This document shows positions 24,860-33,241 of a stretch of DNA of 45,045 bases, one piece after another. Location: the NCBI GenBank assembly GCA_002497765.1, contig DAET01000076.1:1-45045 (forward strand). The letters are read 5' to 3'. The notes beneath the pieces are model-generated. The model was not told where the DNA came from. It did not search any database and saw nothing but the letters and a program-made list of their open reading frames with translations. Position 1 is the stretch's first letter. Every line of letters begins with the position of its first letter. The DNA is from Euryarchaeota archaeon UBA486. Its GTDB lineage: Archaea; Thermoplasmatota; Poseidoniia; Poseidoniales; Poseidoniaceae. Both the position numbers and the translations under genes were made by a program.

Positions 24860-26036
24860 TGGCTGGTGGAGGAGCGGCGAGGTCGACTCGGTTCGGCACG
24901 ACCTGCTCTGTTTCCAAGTGGTCGTAATCGCTGTTGCGCCGAACGGGTGTGAAGCCCGCCCGTACGATAGCGGATTGGAGTTCAATCTCTGATGCGTCCA
25001 GTTTGCTGGTTCCTGAGGCCGAAACCACGTTTTCTTCCATCATGGTTGAACCCGCATCATCCGCTCCGCCCAAGAGCGCCATTTGTGCGATGGCGAGCCC
25101 CATGGTTGGCCATGAGGCCTGGATGTGTTCGACGTTGTCCAGGAACAAACGGGAAATGGCGACGTGGCGAAGGTATTCGGTGGAACCTGCGCCGAGAACG
25201 TGCTTGTTTTGGCCTCGATTTCGCCGGCCGAACGAATTTACTTCCAACTGAACGGGCCAAGCAATGAACGACGTGAAGCCGGTACTGTGATGTTCCAGCG
25301 AATCATCCTGAAGTGCACGAATACGACGCATGTGCTCAATTCGGGCTGAGTTGTCTTCACCAAAACCAATGACGTTCGTAGCGCTGGTGGTTAGGCCAAG
25401 GGATTGGGCTTCACCCATCACGCGAAGCCAGTTGGCTGGAGCGCCTTTCTTTGGTGAGACATCCTTGCGCACGTCGTCCACCAACATCTCCGCCCCACCA
25501 CCAGGCAACCCGTGCATGCCAGCCTCTTTGAGGGCCGTGAGGACGTCAAGGGTGCTCATACCACAAACCTCCGCTAGTCCCTCAATCTCAATTGGACTGA
25601 AGCAGTCCAAGTCGATGGAGGGGTGATGGGTTCGGAGATGGCGCAAGAGGTCAGTGTACCACGACATTGGTAATTCGGGGTTGACGCCCCCTTGCATCAG
25701 AATCCTCGAACCTCCGATGGCCTCCAGTTCAACGATACGCTCGGAGATTTGTTCGTAGGTTTGGGTGTAGGTCTCATCGTGACCAGGGGGACGATAAAAC
25801 GAACAGAATTGACAGTTGATGGTGCAGACATTCGTGTAGTTGATGTTCCGGTCGACAAGGTAGGTGACTTGTCCACTTGGGTGCATGACAAGCCTGCGAT
25901 GATGTGCAGCCGCCATCAATGAGTGAAGGGGCGCGTCATTGTACAGTGTCACAGCTTCATCGGACGTCAATCGAAGCGTCGCAGCGTTATTACGGGTCCA
26001 CTGCGACTGCCGTTGAAGGATGCTTTGCCAGTCCAC
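24849..26036 (-). CDS. mqnC: MqnC-like radical SAM enzyme (dehypoxanthine futalosine cyclase)
   Basis: The 395-residue product has the radical SAM cluster motif C-T-I-N-C-Q-F-C preceded by N-Y-T-N-V, then Q-G-G-V-N-P-E-L, F-S-P-I-E-I, G-L-P-G-G-G-A-E-M-L-V-D and S-P-K-K. It closes with A-G-F-T-P-V-R-R-N. These fit MqnC, which makes the cyclised intermediate of the futalosine route to menaquinone; CofH and MqnE are relatives but fit the S-P-K-K/W-L region and C-terminus less well. The start is a GTG at 26036, 9 bp after the pepP stop, with GAGTGA upstream. No other mqn gene is in the window. Menaquinone would fit the quinone-linked PyrD. Confidence 0.82.
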   Translation of the reverse strand: MDWQSILQRQSQWTRNNAATLRLTSDEAVTLYNDAPLHSLMAAAHHRRLVMHPSGQVTYLVDRNINYTNVCTINCQFCSFYRPPGHDETYTQTYEQISERIVELEAIGGSRILMQGGVNPELPMSWYTDLLRHLRTHHPSIDLDCFSPIEIEGLAEVCGMSTLDVLTALKEAGMHGLPGGGAEMLVDDVRKDVSPKKGAPANWLRVMGEAQSLGLTTSATNVIGFGEDNSARIEHMRRIRALQDDSLEHHSTGFTSFIAWPVQLEVNSFGRRNRGQNKHVLGAGSTEYLRHVAISRLFLDNVEHIQASWPTMGLAIAQMALLGGADDAGSTMMEENVVSASGTSKLDASEIELQSAIVRAGFTPVRRNSDYDHLETEQVVPNRVDLAAPPPAITS

Positions 26037-26045
26037 GTGATCACT

Positions 26046-27419
26046 TCACTCGAGGTCGTGGCCAACGATTCGCTCAATGTCTTCGATGGTTTTCGGACAA
26101 TCAGCGGTCAGCACCACCGGTCCATCGGCCGTAATCAACACATCGTCTTCGATCCGAATACCAATGTTGGCATACCGTTCGGGGCAGTCGACATCGGGCC
26201 GCCATGCACCGAAGTAAAGACCGGGCTCAACCGTCAAACACATGCCAGGCTCAAGGACACGTGGTGTTCCACCCGGTTTGTAGACACCGGCATCATGAAC
26301 GTCCAGACCGATCCAATGGCTGGTGTTGTGCATGTACCACTTTTTGAGGTCACCATGTTCCATGTCAAGGGCCTCTTCAACCGACTGTGAGATGACGCCC
26401 AGACGAATGAGGCCCTCGGCTAGAACGATGCGAGCTGCATCGTGTGGGGCCGTGTAGAGGTTGCCGACTTGACAGGCTTCAATGGCAGCGATTTGTGCAT
26501 CGAGGACAATTTGGTAAATTTCACGTTGTGCATCCGTAAATTTACCGGAAATCGGCCATGACCGGGTGATATCACTCGCATAGCCACGGAATTCGGCACC
26601 TGCATCGATGAGAATGACCTCGTCATCTCCGCAGACATCTTGATTGGTGGTGTAGTGCAGAATGGTTGCGTTCTCGCCACAACCGACGATGGAGGGGTAG
26701 GACCATCCAGAGGCGCCTGCATAGGAGAAGAAGCCCTCGATGACGGATTGCAATTGGTATTCAGTGATGCCCGAGCGACTGTGGCGCATGGCCAATTCGT
26801 GAGCGATGCTGGCCACCTTGCTGGAGAACACCATTTGTTCAATTTCAGAAGACGACTTGCGAAGACGAAGTTCAGCGAGGATTCCAGAAGGGTCTTCAAC
26901 GGCCACTGGTCCTGTTCCAAAGTGTTGTCGAGCACGATCTCGGCGCCTTACAGCCGATTCCACCAAACGGTCAAGTCCGGCGTGGACGCCACCGCGATGG
27001 AACACACGGCGTGCATCGGTCAGCCATTTGCTGAGCTGATCTTCCAATTCGTCGTTGTTGTAAGCCTCGCCAACAGCGAACTCGGAGGTAGCCCCCTCAA
27101 CGCCCGGGCGCCGCCCTTCCCAGATTTCCTTCAGGGTGTCTTTTGGTTGAACAAAGAGGGTGGAGACCCAAGCCTCTCCAACGTACCGCATCACGAACAC
27201 GCTCTCGGGTTCGGTCCAGCCTGTCAGGTAGATGAGGTCGCTTGACGTTCGGTAAGGATATTCCACATCGTTTGAATGAACGGCGTGTGGAGGCGAGGCG
27301 AGGATGAACACGTCATCTTGCCGGAACTGATTGGTCAGACGGGTCTGACGCTCGATGTATTCCTCGACGGTCGTGGGGTCGGGTCGTTGAGGTAAGCGGG
27401 TCAACGCTTCAGCGAACAT
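26046..27419 (-). CDS. pepP: Xaa-Pro aminopeptidase (M24B family)
   Basis: The 457-residue enzyme releases N-terminal residues before proline. The N-terminal domain has the R-x-x-N-Q-F-R-Q-D/N-x-x-F start and Y-L-T-G-W-T-E-P. The pita-bread catalytic domain has the metal ligands in order: I-D-A-G-A-E and S-D-I-T-R-S-W-P (two aspartates), H-W-I-G-L-D-V-H-D (histidine), T-V-E-P-G-L-Y-F and R-I-E-D-D-V (glutamates). Length is normal for PepP. It has no signal peptide, so it works on peptides in the cytoplasm, complementing the external proteases. It starts 3 bp after the upstream gene and is followed 9 bp later by mqnC. Confidence 0.95.
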   Translation of the reverse strand: MFAEALTRLPQRPDPTTVEEYIERQTRLTNQFRQDDVFILASPPHAVHSNDVEYPYRTSSDLIYLTGWTEPESVFVMRYVGEAWVSTLFVQPKDTLKEIWEGRRPGVEGATSEFAVGEAYNNDELEDQLSKWLTDARRVFHRGGVHAGLDRLVESAVRRRDRARQHFGTGPVAVEDPSGILAELRLRKSSSEIEQMVFSSKVASIAHELAMRHSRSGITEYQLQSVIEGFFSYAGASGWSYPSIVGCGENATILHYTTNQDVCGDDEVILIDAGAEFRGYASDITRSWPISGKFTDAQREIYQIVLDAQIAAIEACQVGNLYTAPHDAARIVLAEGLIRLGVISQSVEEALDMEHGDLKKWYMHNTSHWIGLDVHDAGVYKPGGTPRVLEPGMCLTVEPGLYFGAWRPDVDCPERYANIGIRIEDDVLITADGPVVLTADCPKTIEDIERIVGHDLE

Positions 27420-27422
27420 GAT

Positions 27423-29000
27423 TCATCCTCGCGCTTCGTCTTCTTCAACCGTTGCATCTTCGTCAATCGAACGAGCAGCTTCTTCTCCGAAAGAGGTCTT
27501 GCCTGTCGTATTCCATTTGGGCAACGCATCAACCGAGCCAGACCTTCGGCTCAAGCCAACACCAATCCCGACCAAGAATACGAGAACAAGCAACCCCAGC
27601 CAACCGTTTGATGAGGATGGTTCATCGTTGCTTTCAGCAAGGATTTCCAATTCCAAGAACGTAGAATGCGTCGCACCATCGTCATCAAAAACGATCAATT
27701 CAACGGTGTAGATGCCCGGTTTCTCAAAGTGCTCTTGATTGAGGGAGGTCAACCCACGCCAGGAGCGGTCATCGTTCACGACCCACAAATACTCAACCGG
27801 CTCGTCGTCGTAGCTCAGGTTCCCGGTGATTGACCAGCCATCATTCTCTCCCACGGTTAATCGTCCATCCTCGGCGAAAATCATGCCGTCATTGCTGATC
27901 AGGGCGGTTGGTCGCTGATTCATGACGGTGAAATTGCTCGAAGCCTCCCCGTTTCGACCGGCAAGGTCCCGAACCGACACCTCAATGGTGTACTGGCCCT
28001 GAGACGTGAGATTGAACAGAAGATGGTTTGGTGCAAGCTGTTCTGAATCGGTTGGCGCTCGCCTCATACCTTGGTCATCAATCAAGGTCCACGTGTAGGA
28101 AAATTCTGCACCCGTGTATCCATCATCGGCGGTGGCGTAAACGTTGATCGGCTCGCGTTCAAACGTCGTCTGTTCAGCACTGAGGATTACTTCAGGCGGC
28201 GAAATGTCGTAAACGAAGAGCAGATGGTGCTGTCCTGTTGTACGAAGAAGAGAATCGGTCGCTGTGAACACGACCTTCCAAACACCCTCTTCAGTGGTCA
28301 AGTTGGTTGGTTCCAACGAGACCACCAACTGTGAATCAACCAGTTGATGCGGCACGGTTTGAGTCATTGGGGCATCAAGACATACGCCATACGGTGCTTC
28401 ACAGACGTTTGCTGAGACCATGGAGATCGAACCACTGTCAGGTGCGAGGACCAAGTCAATTTCATAGTCGGTCCGGTCATCAACAAGAAGCAGCGATTGT
28501 TGACTGTTTTCAGCTGTCATTTCGAGGCTAAACTGTTGCCGCCATTCACCAACCATGACCGGCCGATGCAGGGCATCACCAAGGTAGAGCAAAAGGTCCC
28601 AGTGGCGATGAATTCCGCCCTCGTCAATCATTTCAATGCTCACATAACACGTGCAATCAAGGCCGGGAACATCAACGGTGAGGTTCCATGCAAAGAGCCC
28701 TTCTGAGAGTGGCATGACGGTGGTCAGGTAGGGACCGGAGATGACGGTGGTCGGTGTTGACCCGGAGATGTTGACAACCGACCAGCTTGCGTTCCGAAGC
28801 GGCAGGTTCGAACTTCCGTTGAGGTGGATGATGTCCATCATGTGGGCGCCCTGTGACTGACTGAACACAATCTCAACCGGTACGGATGATGACGGGGGTT
28901 CCTCAGCCACGCTGCCAGGCATCGCCGATACCAGCATCAAGAGAACGACCAGAAGAACCCCGTTTGGAAAACGGTCGCTGTTCAAAGACACAGTGCACAT
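27423..29000 (-). CDS. Secreted Ig/PKD-like surface protein with C-terminal anchor
   Basis: The 525-residue product has an N-terminal signal (about 13-33 hydrophobic, ending near S-V-A-E-E) and a long beta-rich exterior part. Repeated immunoglobulin/PKD-like units are seen, for example S-Y-T-W-T-L-I-D-D-Q-G, G-Q-Y-T-I-E-V-S-V-R-D and G-I-Y-T-V-E-L-I-V-F-D-D-D-G-A. Near residue 465-485 is a single membrane helix (W-L-G-L-L-V-L-V-F-L-V-G-I-G-V-G-L), followed by an acidic cytoplasmic tail of about 40 residues. Such proteins commonly act as cell-surface adhesins or stalks. ATG 29000 is preferred over the GTG three bases upstream, as GGTG lies directly before it. It lies 12 bp after the TSP3 gene and 3 bp before pepP. 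Confidence 0.78.
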   Translation of the reverse strand: MCTVSLNSDRFPNGVLLVVLLMLVSAMPGSVAEEPPSSSVPVEIVFSQSQGAHMMDIIHLNGSSNLPLRNASWSVVNISGSTPTTVISGPYLTTVMPLSEGLFAWNLTVDVPGLDCTCYVSIEMIDEGGIHRHWDLLLYLGDALHRPVMVGEWRQQFSLEMTAENSQQSLLLVDDRTDYEIDLVLAPDSGSISMVSANVCEAPYGVCLDAPMTQTVPHQLVDSQLVVSLEPTNLTTEEGVWKVVFTATDSLLRTTGQHHLLFVYDISPPEVILSAEQTTFEREPINVYATADDGYTGAEFSYTWTLIDDQGMRRAPTDSEQLAPNHLLFNLTSQGQYTIEVSVRDLAGRNGEASSNFTVMNQRPTALISNDGMIFAEDGRLTVGENDGWSITGNLSYDDEPVEYLWVVNDDRSWRGLTSLNQEHFEKPGIYTVELIVFDDDGATHSTFLELEILAESNDEPSSSNGWLGLLVLVFLVGIGVGLSRRSGSVDALPKWNTTGKTSFGEEAARSIDEDATVEEDEARG

Positions 29001-29012
29001 CACCGGATTTCA

Positions 29013-32000
29013 TCAGTCAGCGAACGGATCGCACAACTCACCTTGACCAGGGTAGGAAACTGGGTTTCGCGGGTTGGTGTCCCACTTGTATTCACAGAAG
29101 TTCACGTGTCCGTCACCGTCGGTGTCCACCATTCTGTCTGCGCCGTCGAACGGATCAAACTGGAAGTGATACTCCCATCCCGTCGCCATACCATCGTCGT
29201 CGTGGTCTTGGTAGTAAACTTCAGGCCCGTCGTTCCAATCGTCGCCGTCCGTGTCGTTGGTGATCGGGTTGGTACCGTTCTGCATCTCCTCAAAGTTGGT
29301 GTAATTTTCCAAATTGTCATAGAAGCGCTGGCCGTCAGGCGAGTCGGGATCGATGTTACATTCAGAGTTGGTCGAATCGTTGTAGCCGGGGCAATAGCGC
29401 TTGATGAGACCTGTTCGGTTCAACCCATCCATGTCAGGGTCCTCAAGACCGTCCTCGATGCCGTCCAAATCACTGTCGGGCATGGCGGGGTCCATGACAC
29501 CACGGGCGCCGTACACACCAACAGTCTCGTTGTCTGCAAGGCCGTATTCAAAGGCCAGTTGCGAGTAGTATACTTCCCAACCATCGGGCAGCATGTCCCC
29601 GTCGGTATCGTCGTCAACGGGGTTCGTGTTCCAGCGGTCTGGCGCTTCCATGCCGTTGGCGAGGGTGTCGTTATCGACATCGAAGGTATCATCCTTCAAT
29701 GAACTCAGTGAAGGGTCGAGAGCCCATCGTCCGTTACATCCATCACAAAGCGGGTTGGTTGGCATTTGGAAACCGGTGAGGTTCATTTCACTGACCTGGA
29801 ATTTCGGTTCGAGGGCGAATCCACCCAACCAGTTTTGCCAAACATAGCCACCAGGTTGCATCGTACACGAATTGGTTTGCGTGGATTCGCAACCAGGGCG
29901 TTCCCAGGTGGACGTCGCCACCCAGAGGCTGTGAGAGTTGGTGTTGTCTTCAGCAGACTTCACTTGCATTTCCCATCCGTCGAGCATGTCATCCCCGTCC
30001 GTGTCGTTCAGGAGCGGGTTGGTGGGGTTTTGGAACGGACGAGGCACAAAGAGGACCTCTTGCCCGTCGATAAGACCGTCATCGTCGGTGTCCGAGTTGT
30101 TGGCGTGCGTCAAGAAGTTATCAGCGCCTGCAACGACTTCTTCACCGTCCTCAAGACCGTCGTTGTCGGTGTCAAACATGCACGGGCTGGTGGAATAGGT
30201 CTCCCCTTCCCACATGAAGTTGTCACCGGCTTCCTCGAGGTCCGTCAGACCGTCAGAGTCTGTGTCAGGGTTGGAGGCATTGGAGCCACCGAGGTTGCAG
30301 GTTGAGGAGTATTCTGCATAATCGGACAGGCCATCCGCATCCGTGTCGTAGAGACCTGGGTCGGAGGTGACCCAAGTGGGCTGAACACCTCGATTCACCA
30401 CGAGGATTTCCCAACCCATGACTTCGATGCCGTCGATGAGTCCATCGTTGTCCGTGTCTGCATTGAGCGGATTGGTGCTTCGTCCATCGAGGATGCCGTC
30501 TTGGTCTCGGTCGTTGGCCTTGTACTCCATGACGTTGGTGAACCGCTCCTCTTCTTCAACGAGGTTCATCCAAGCAAACAGCCGAGAGTCAATGCTTTGT
30601 CCGACGACCACATTGAGTTCGTAAACGTAGCCGTCGACGGGCGCACGCATGGGGACGACCTGCTGGTTGCCACCGGCGAGGGTGATTCGAGCAGAGGCCA
30701 CTTGCTGGTTCTCCGAAACTTGCTGTCCAAGGACGACATCGACCGTGTGGACGATGGCAGTGTTCTCGAGTTCGCTGTACATCACATGGCCGTCGCCATC
30801 AAGGTCGTACCCGTCCATGTCAGGGTCTTGGTCCCGGTTGGAAGCCGAGCGTGGGTGAAGTCCGTTGGAGGCCTCCCACTGATCTGGCATTTCGTCTTGG
30901 TCGGTGTCTTCCAACCAAGGAGACGTGAAGTTGCCCTCACCGAAAAGTTGTGCGACTTGATACTCCTCAAGGTTGTTCATGCCGTCCTCGTCCCAGTCGC
31001 CGTACCCGTCAGAAGCGTTGGCTGGGTTGAGCACGTATGCTGCATTTGGCGCCATGGTGGGGTCAGAATAACAGTACTCAAATCCGTCTGGCATACCGTC
31101 GCCGTCTGTGTCCCAATCAGAGGGACCGTTCAGCAATCCATCGCCGTCCATGTCCATCAAGAACCAACTGCGCTCGACGCCATTGAAGGGTCCGATACGC
31201 GGCACGGATTGGAGCAACGGTTCGTTGCAGGACTCGCCCATTCCGGTGAACAGGGCGATGGTCCCGTTGTTGGCAACCTCGACGATGTCGTCAATCAAAT
31301 CCATGTCGGAGTCTCGTGCAGTGGGGTTTGTTCCGAAGGCTTCCTCTTCGAAGTTGGCGAGCCCGTCGTCGTCTGAATCAAGGACCATGTCGCAGGAGTG
31401 GCGGTCATTGGAAGCCAAGTCGTCCCAGTCGGCCATGCCGTTTTCACCGTTGAATCGGCTTTCAAGGGCGTCAACCATGGCTTGGTCGAGGAGCAGACAA
31501 TCCCAGTTTCCGTCAAGGGGATTGAAGAGAATAACTTCGCCACCGGGTGTTTGCACGCTGGTGGTGTAGAGCGACTCCCAGCGGTCGTTCAGACCATCGT
31601 TGTCGGTGTCAGCGCGTTGGGGGTCTGTACCGAGTTCTTGCTCGGCTTGGTTGGTAAGGCCGTCCCTGTCGGGGTCGCCGTTTGGACCTTGGCTGGGGTC
31701 GGGCCAGGATTCGGTTTCGTTCTCGACTTGAGCGTCGCTGGAGTCTTGGTTCTGCGTTGGATCGACCTCGAGGTCCTCTGATTCGCCGTTATCGAGTGGA
31801 TTCAATCCGTGTTGGACTTCCCAACCATCACTCATGCCGTCGTTATCTGTGTCCGGATCATTCACATCGGTGCCGTATTGGGTCTCCTCAAGTTTGTCTG
31901 AGAGGCCATCACCGTCAGAGTCGATGGCGGCGTCGATGGGGACCGTATCACCACGGATGTCCTCTTCGACGGCGCTCTCAAAGCCACCGATGTCTTCACT

Positions 32001-32096
32001 TGTTTGGAAAAACCCGGAGACACCCACGAACAGAGAGCCAAAAATGAGGGTTGAAACAATCGCCACGTACGCCATTTGGTTGTGATTTAGACTCAT
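29013..32096 (-). CDS. Large cell-surface protein with many TSP3 repeats and a barrel-sandwich-like insert
   Basis: The 1027-residue product has one N-terminal hydrophobic segment (about residues 8-30), which is a signal anchor, and a wholly extracellular remainder. It is made of many D-x-D-x-D-G-L/M-x-D-x-x-E units (for example D-S-D-G-D-G-L-S-D and D-T-D-N-D-G-L-I-D-G), the calcium-binding thrombospondin type 3 or DxDxDG-loop repeats. Near the middle (nucleotides about 30570-30730) the repeats are broken by V-D-V-V-L-G-Q-Q-V then M-R-A-P-V-D-G-Y-V-Y-E-L-N-V-V-V-G-Q-S, which looks like a lipoyl/HlyD barrel-sandwich fold. ATG 32096 is preferred over GTG 32105. It heads an operon with the Ig-like protein, pepP and mqnC. 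Confidence 0.8.
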   Translation of the reverse strand: MSLNHNQMAYVAIVSTLIFGSLFVGVSGFFQTSEDIGGFESAVEEDIRGDTVPIDAAIDSDGDGLSDKLEETQYGTDVNDPDTDNDGMSDGWEVQHGLNPLDNGESEDLEVDPTQNQDSSDAQVENETESWPDPSQGPNGDPDRDGLTNQAEQELGTDPQRADTDNDGLNDRWESLYTTSVQTPGGEVILFNPLDGNWDCLLLDQAMVDALESRFNGENGMADWDDLASNDRHSCDMVLDSDDDGLANFEEEAFGTNPTARDSDMDLIDDIVEVANNGTIALFTGMGESCNEPLLQSVPRIGPFNGVERSWFLMDMDGDGLLNGPSDWDTDGDGMPDGFEYCYSDPTMAPNAAYVLNPANASDGYGDWDEDGMNNLEEYQVAQLFGEGNFTSPWLEDTDQDEMPDQWEASNGLHPRSASNRDQDPDMDGYDLDGDGHVMYSELENTAIVHTVDVVLGQQVSENQQVASARITLAGGNQQVVPMRAPVDGYVYELNVVVGQSIDSRLFAWMNLVEEEERFTNVMEYKANDRDQDGILDGRSTNPLNADTDNDGLIDGIEVMGWEILVVNRGVQPTWVTSDPGLYDTDADGLSDYAEYSSTCNLGGSNASNPDTDSDGLTDLEEAGDNFMWEGETYSTSPCMFDTDNDGLEDGEEVVAGADNFLTHANNSDTDDDGLIDGQEVLFVPRPFQNPTNPLLNDTDGDDMLDGWEMQVKSAEDNTNSHSLWVATSTWERPGCESTQTNSCTMQPGGYVWQNWLGGFALEPKFQVSEMNLTGFQMPTNPLCDGCNGRWALDPSLSSLKDDTFDVDNDTLANGMEAPDRWNTNPVDDDTDGDMLPDGWEVYYSQLAFEYGLADNETVGVYGARGVMDPAMPDSDLDGIEDGLEDPDMDGLNRTGLIKRYCPGYNDSTNSECNIDPDSPDGQRFYDNLENYTNFEEMQNGTNPITNDTDGDDWNDGPEVYYQDHDDDGMATGWEYHFQFDPFDGADRMVDTDGDGHVNFCEYKWDTNPRNPVSYPGQGELCDPFAD

Positions 32097-32194
32097 GGGT
32101 GACACCCGGCACTGTTGTGCGACTCAACCGAGGCGTTGTTTCGGTTATGAACCTTGACCAAAGATGAGCAGGAAATTGAATCCCCGTGACTCGT

Positions 32195-32212
32195 TTATGT
32201 AATTTTTAATCG
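32195..32212 (-). promoter_or_regulatory. A/T-rich promoter element for the surface-protein operon
   Basis: Read on the minus strand, CGATTAAAAATTACATAA is the most A/T-rich stretch nearby and contains a TTAAAAAT box-A-like core. It overlaps the end of the upstream gene's stop codon and lies about 100 bp before the ATG of the TSP3-repeat protein. Transcription would then start near 32175, giving an approximately 80-nt leader. No BRE was verified. Confidence 0.4.
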
Positions 32213-33231
32213 TAATTCATTTGCGGTTGCCGAACGACCAATCTGAGGCAGCCATCCACCATCGTACAAGCAACGTTCCCGCGGAGACCGTGAGCTCTGC
32301 ACCACATACCGAAAACCGTGCCCGCCACCACGGCTGGGAGCGTAGAATGAATCAAAAATTCAGTGCAATCGTCGCCGTCCAAAATACTCCGAATGACGTC
32401 GACATGCCCAAAACCACGATCGCTAATCTGGAGAGAGAGATGACCACTCCAGTCACTGCGTGATTGAAGGTACACCAACCGGTCGGTGTTGTTGTAAGCG
32501 ATGTGGGCTGCGTGCGCGACCGCTTTGAACAGATCTCCGTCTTCGATGGCCTCATCAAGTTCCCAATGAGTCGTGGCTCCATCGACCTCAATCGGCCGAC
32601 CTCGAAGGTCGCCGACAAGCCGCTGAACGACCGCAACGGGGAGGAAGAATGACTTCGCTTCGCCAGCGTAGAGCGTCGCACCTCGATGGTCGAGGTCGAG
32701 AAGACGAGGATTGGACGGTCGGTTCTCCTCTCCGTTTGAAGCCAGCCAGTCCAAAGCATGGACCGGCGGTGGAGCCGTCATCGCTCGTTGGTTTGGCCTC
32801 AAGGTCAACGAAATTTGATCGCTCGTGGGTTGATTCCATTCGAGGTTCAACCGCTCGTTGGCCAGATGTTCCCGATGGGCCAGCAAGAATCCGACCGTGA
32901 GTGCGTCATGAGCGGGTAAAGTGATACGATGATGTTGGAACACCCCCCAACCCATGCATGCAGCACGGCCGTTCAGGTAAGCCTCAGCACGCCGACGGCC
33001 AAACCATTTACCGAATTTAGCCCGTTGTGTCATGGCCAAGTGAGCTTCTTCTGCATCGGTGGCTGCGTAGATGAGTTTTCGACCCAACGGGGAGGAGAAA
33101 CATGCATCAAACGCGTTCCAAAAATCGTTGAATTCAACCGTCCCGACCAACACACAGGCGGACCCATCCGTATCGAAAAAGAAGCCATCATCACGGAATT
33201 CAAATCCATCCAAGCACGTGTTGGACGGCAT
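32206..33231 (-). CDS. Uncharacterised soluble protein downstream of glyA
   Basis: I do not recognise this 341-residue protein. It has no signal peptide or membrane segment. Visible features are an N-terminal F-F-F-D-T-D-G-S-A, a basic helix F-G-K-W-F-G-R-R-R-A-E-A-Y-L-N-G-R-A-A, a central proline-rich linker, and a C-terminal half with alternating strands and helices ending R-L-V-V-R-Q-P-Q-M. ATG 33231 was chosen because GGTGG lies 5 nt upstream, though a GTG at 33240 is in frame. The gene starts 10 bp after glyA and is probably co-transcribed with it. A link to one-carbon metabolism is only positional. Confidence 0.65.
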   Translation of the reverse strand: MPSNTCLDGFEFRDDGFFFDTDGSACVLVGTVEFNDFWNAFDACFSSPLGRKLIYAATDAEEAHLAMTQRAKFGKWFGRRRAEAYLNGRAACMGWGVFQHHRITLPAHDALTVGFLLAHREHLANERLNLEWNQPTSDQISLTLRPNQRAMTAPPPVHALDWLASNGEENRPSNPRLLDLDHRGATLYAGEAKSFFLPVAVVQRLVGDLRGRPIEVDGATTHWELDEAIEDGDLFKAVAHAAHIAYNNTDRLVYLQSRSDWSGHLSLQISDRGFGHVDVIRSILDGDDCTEFLIHSTLPAVVAGTVFGMWCRAHGLRGNVACTMVDGCLRLVVRQPQMNYD

Positions 33232-33241
33232 TCGAACCACC

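Noticed and set aside
29043..31781. Several plus-strand frames of 120-290 residues opposite the TSP3 protein
   Set aside because: The repeated Asp/Gly codons read as Val/Gly/Ser-rich antisense repeats, giving long but meaningless frames.
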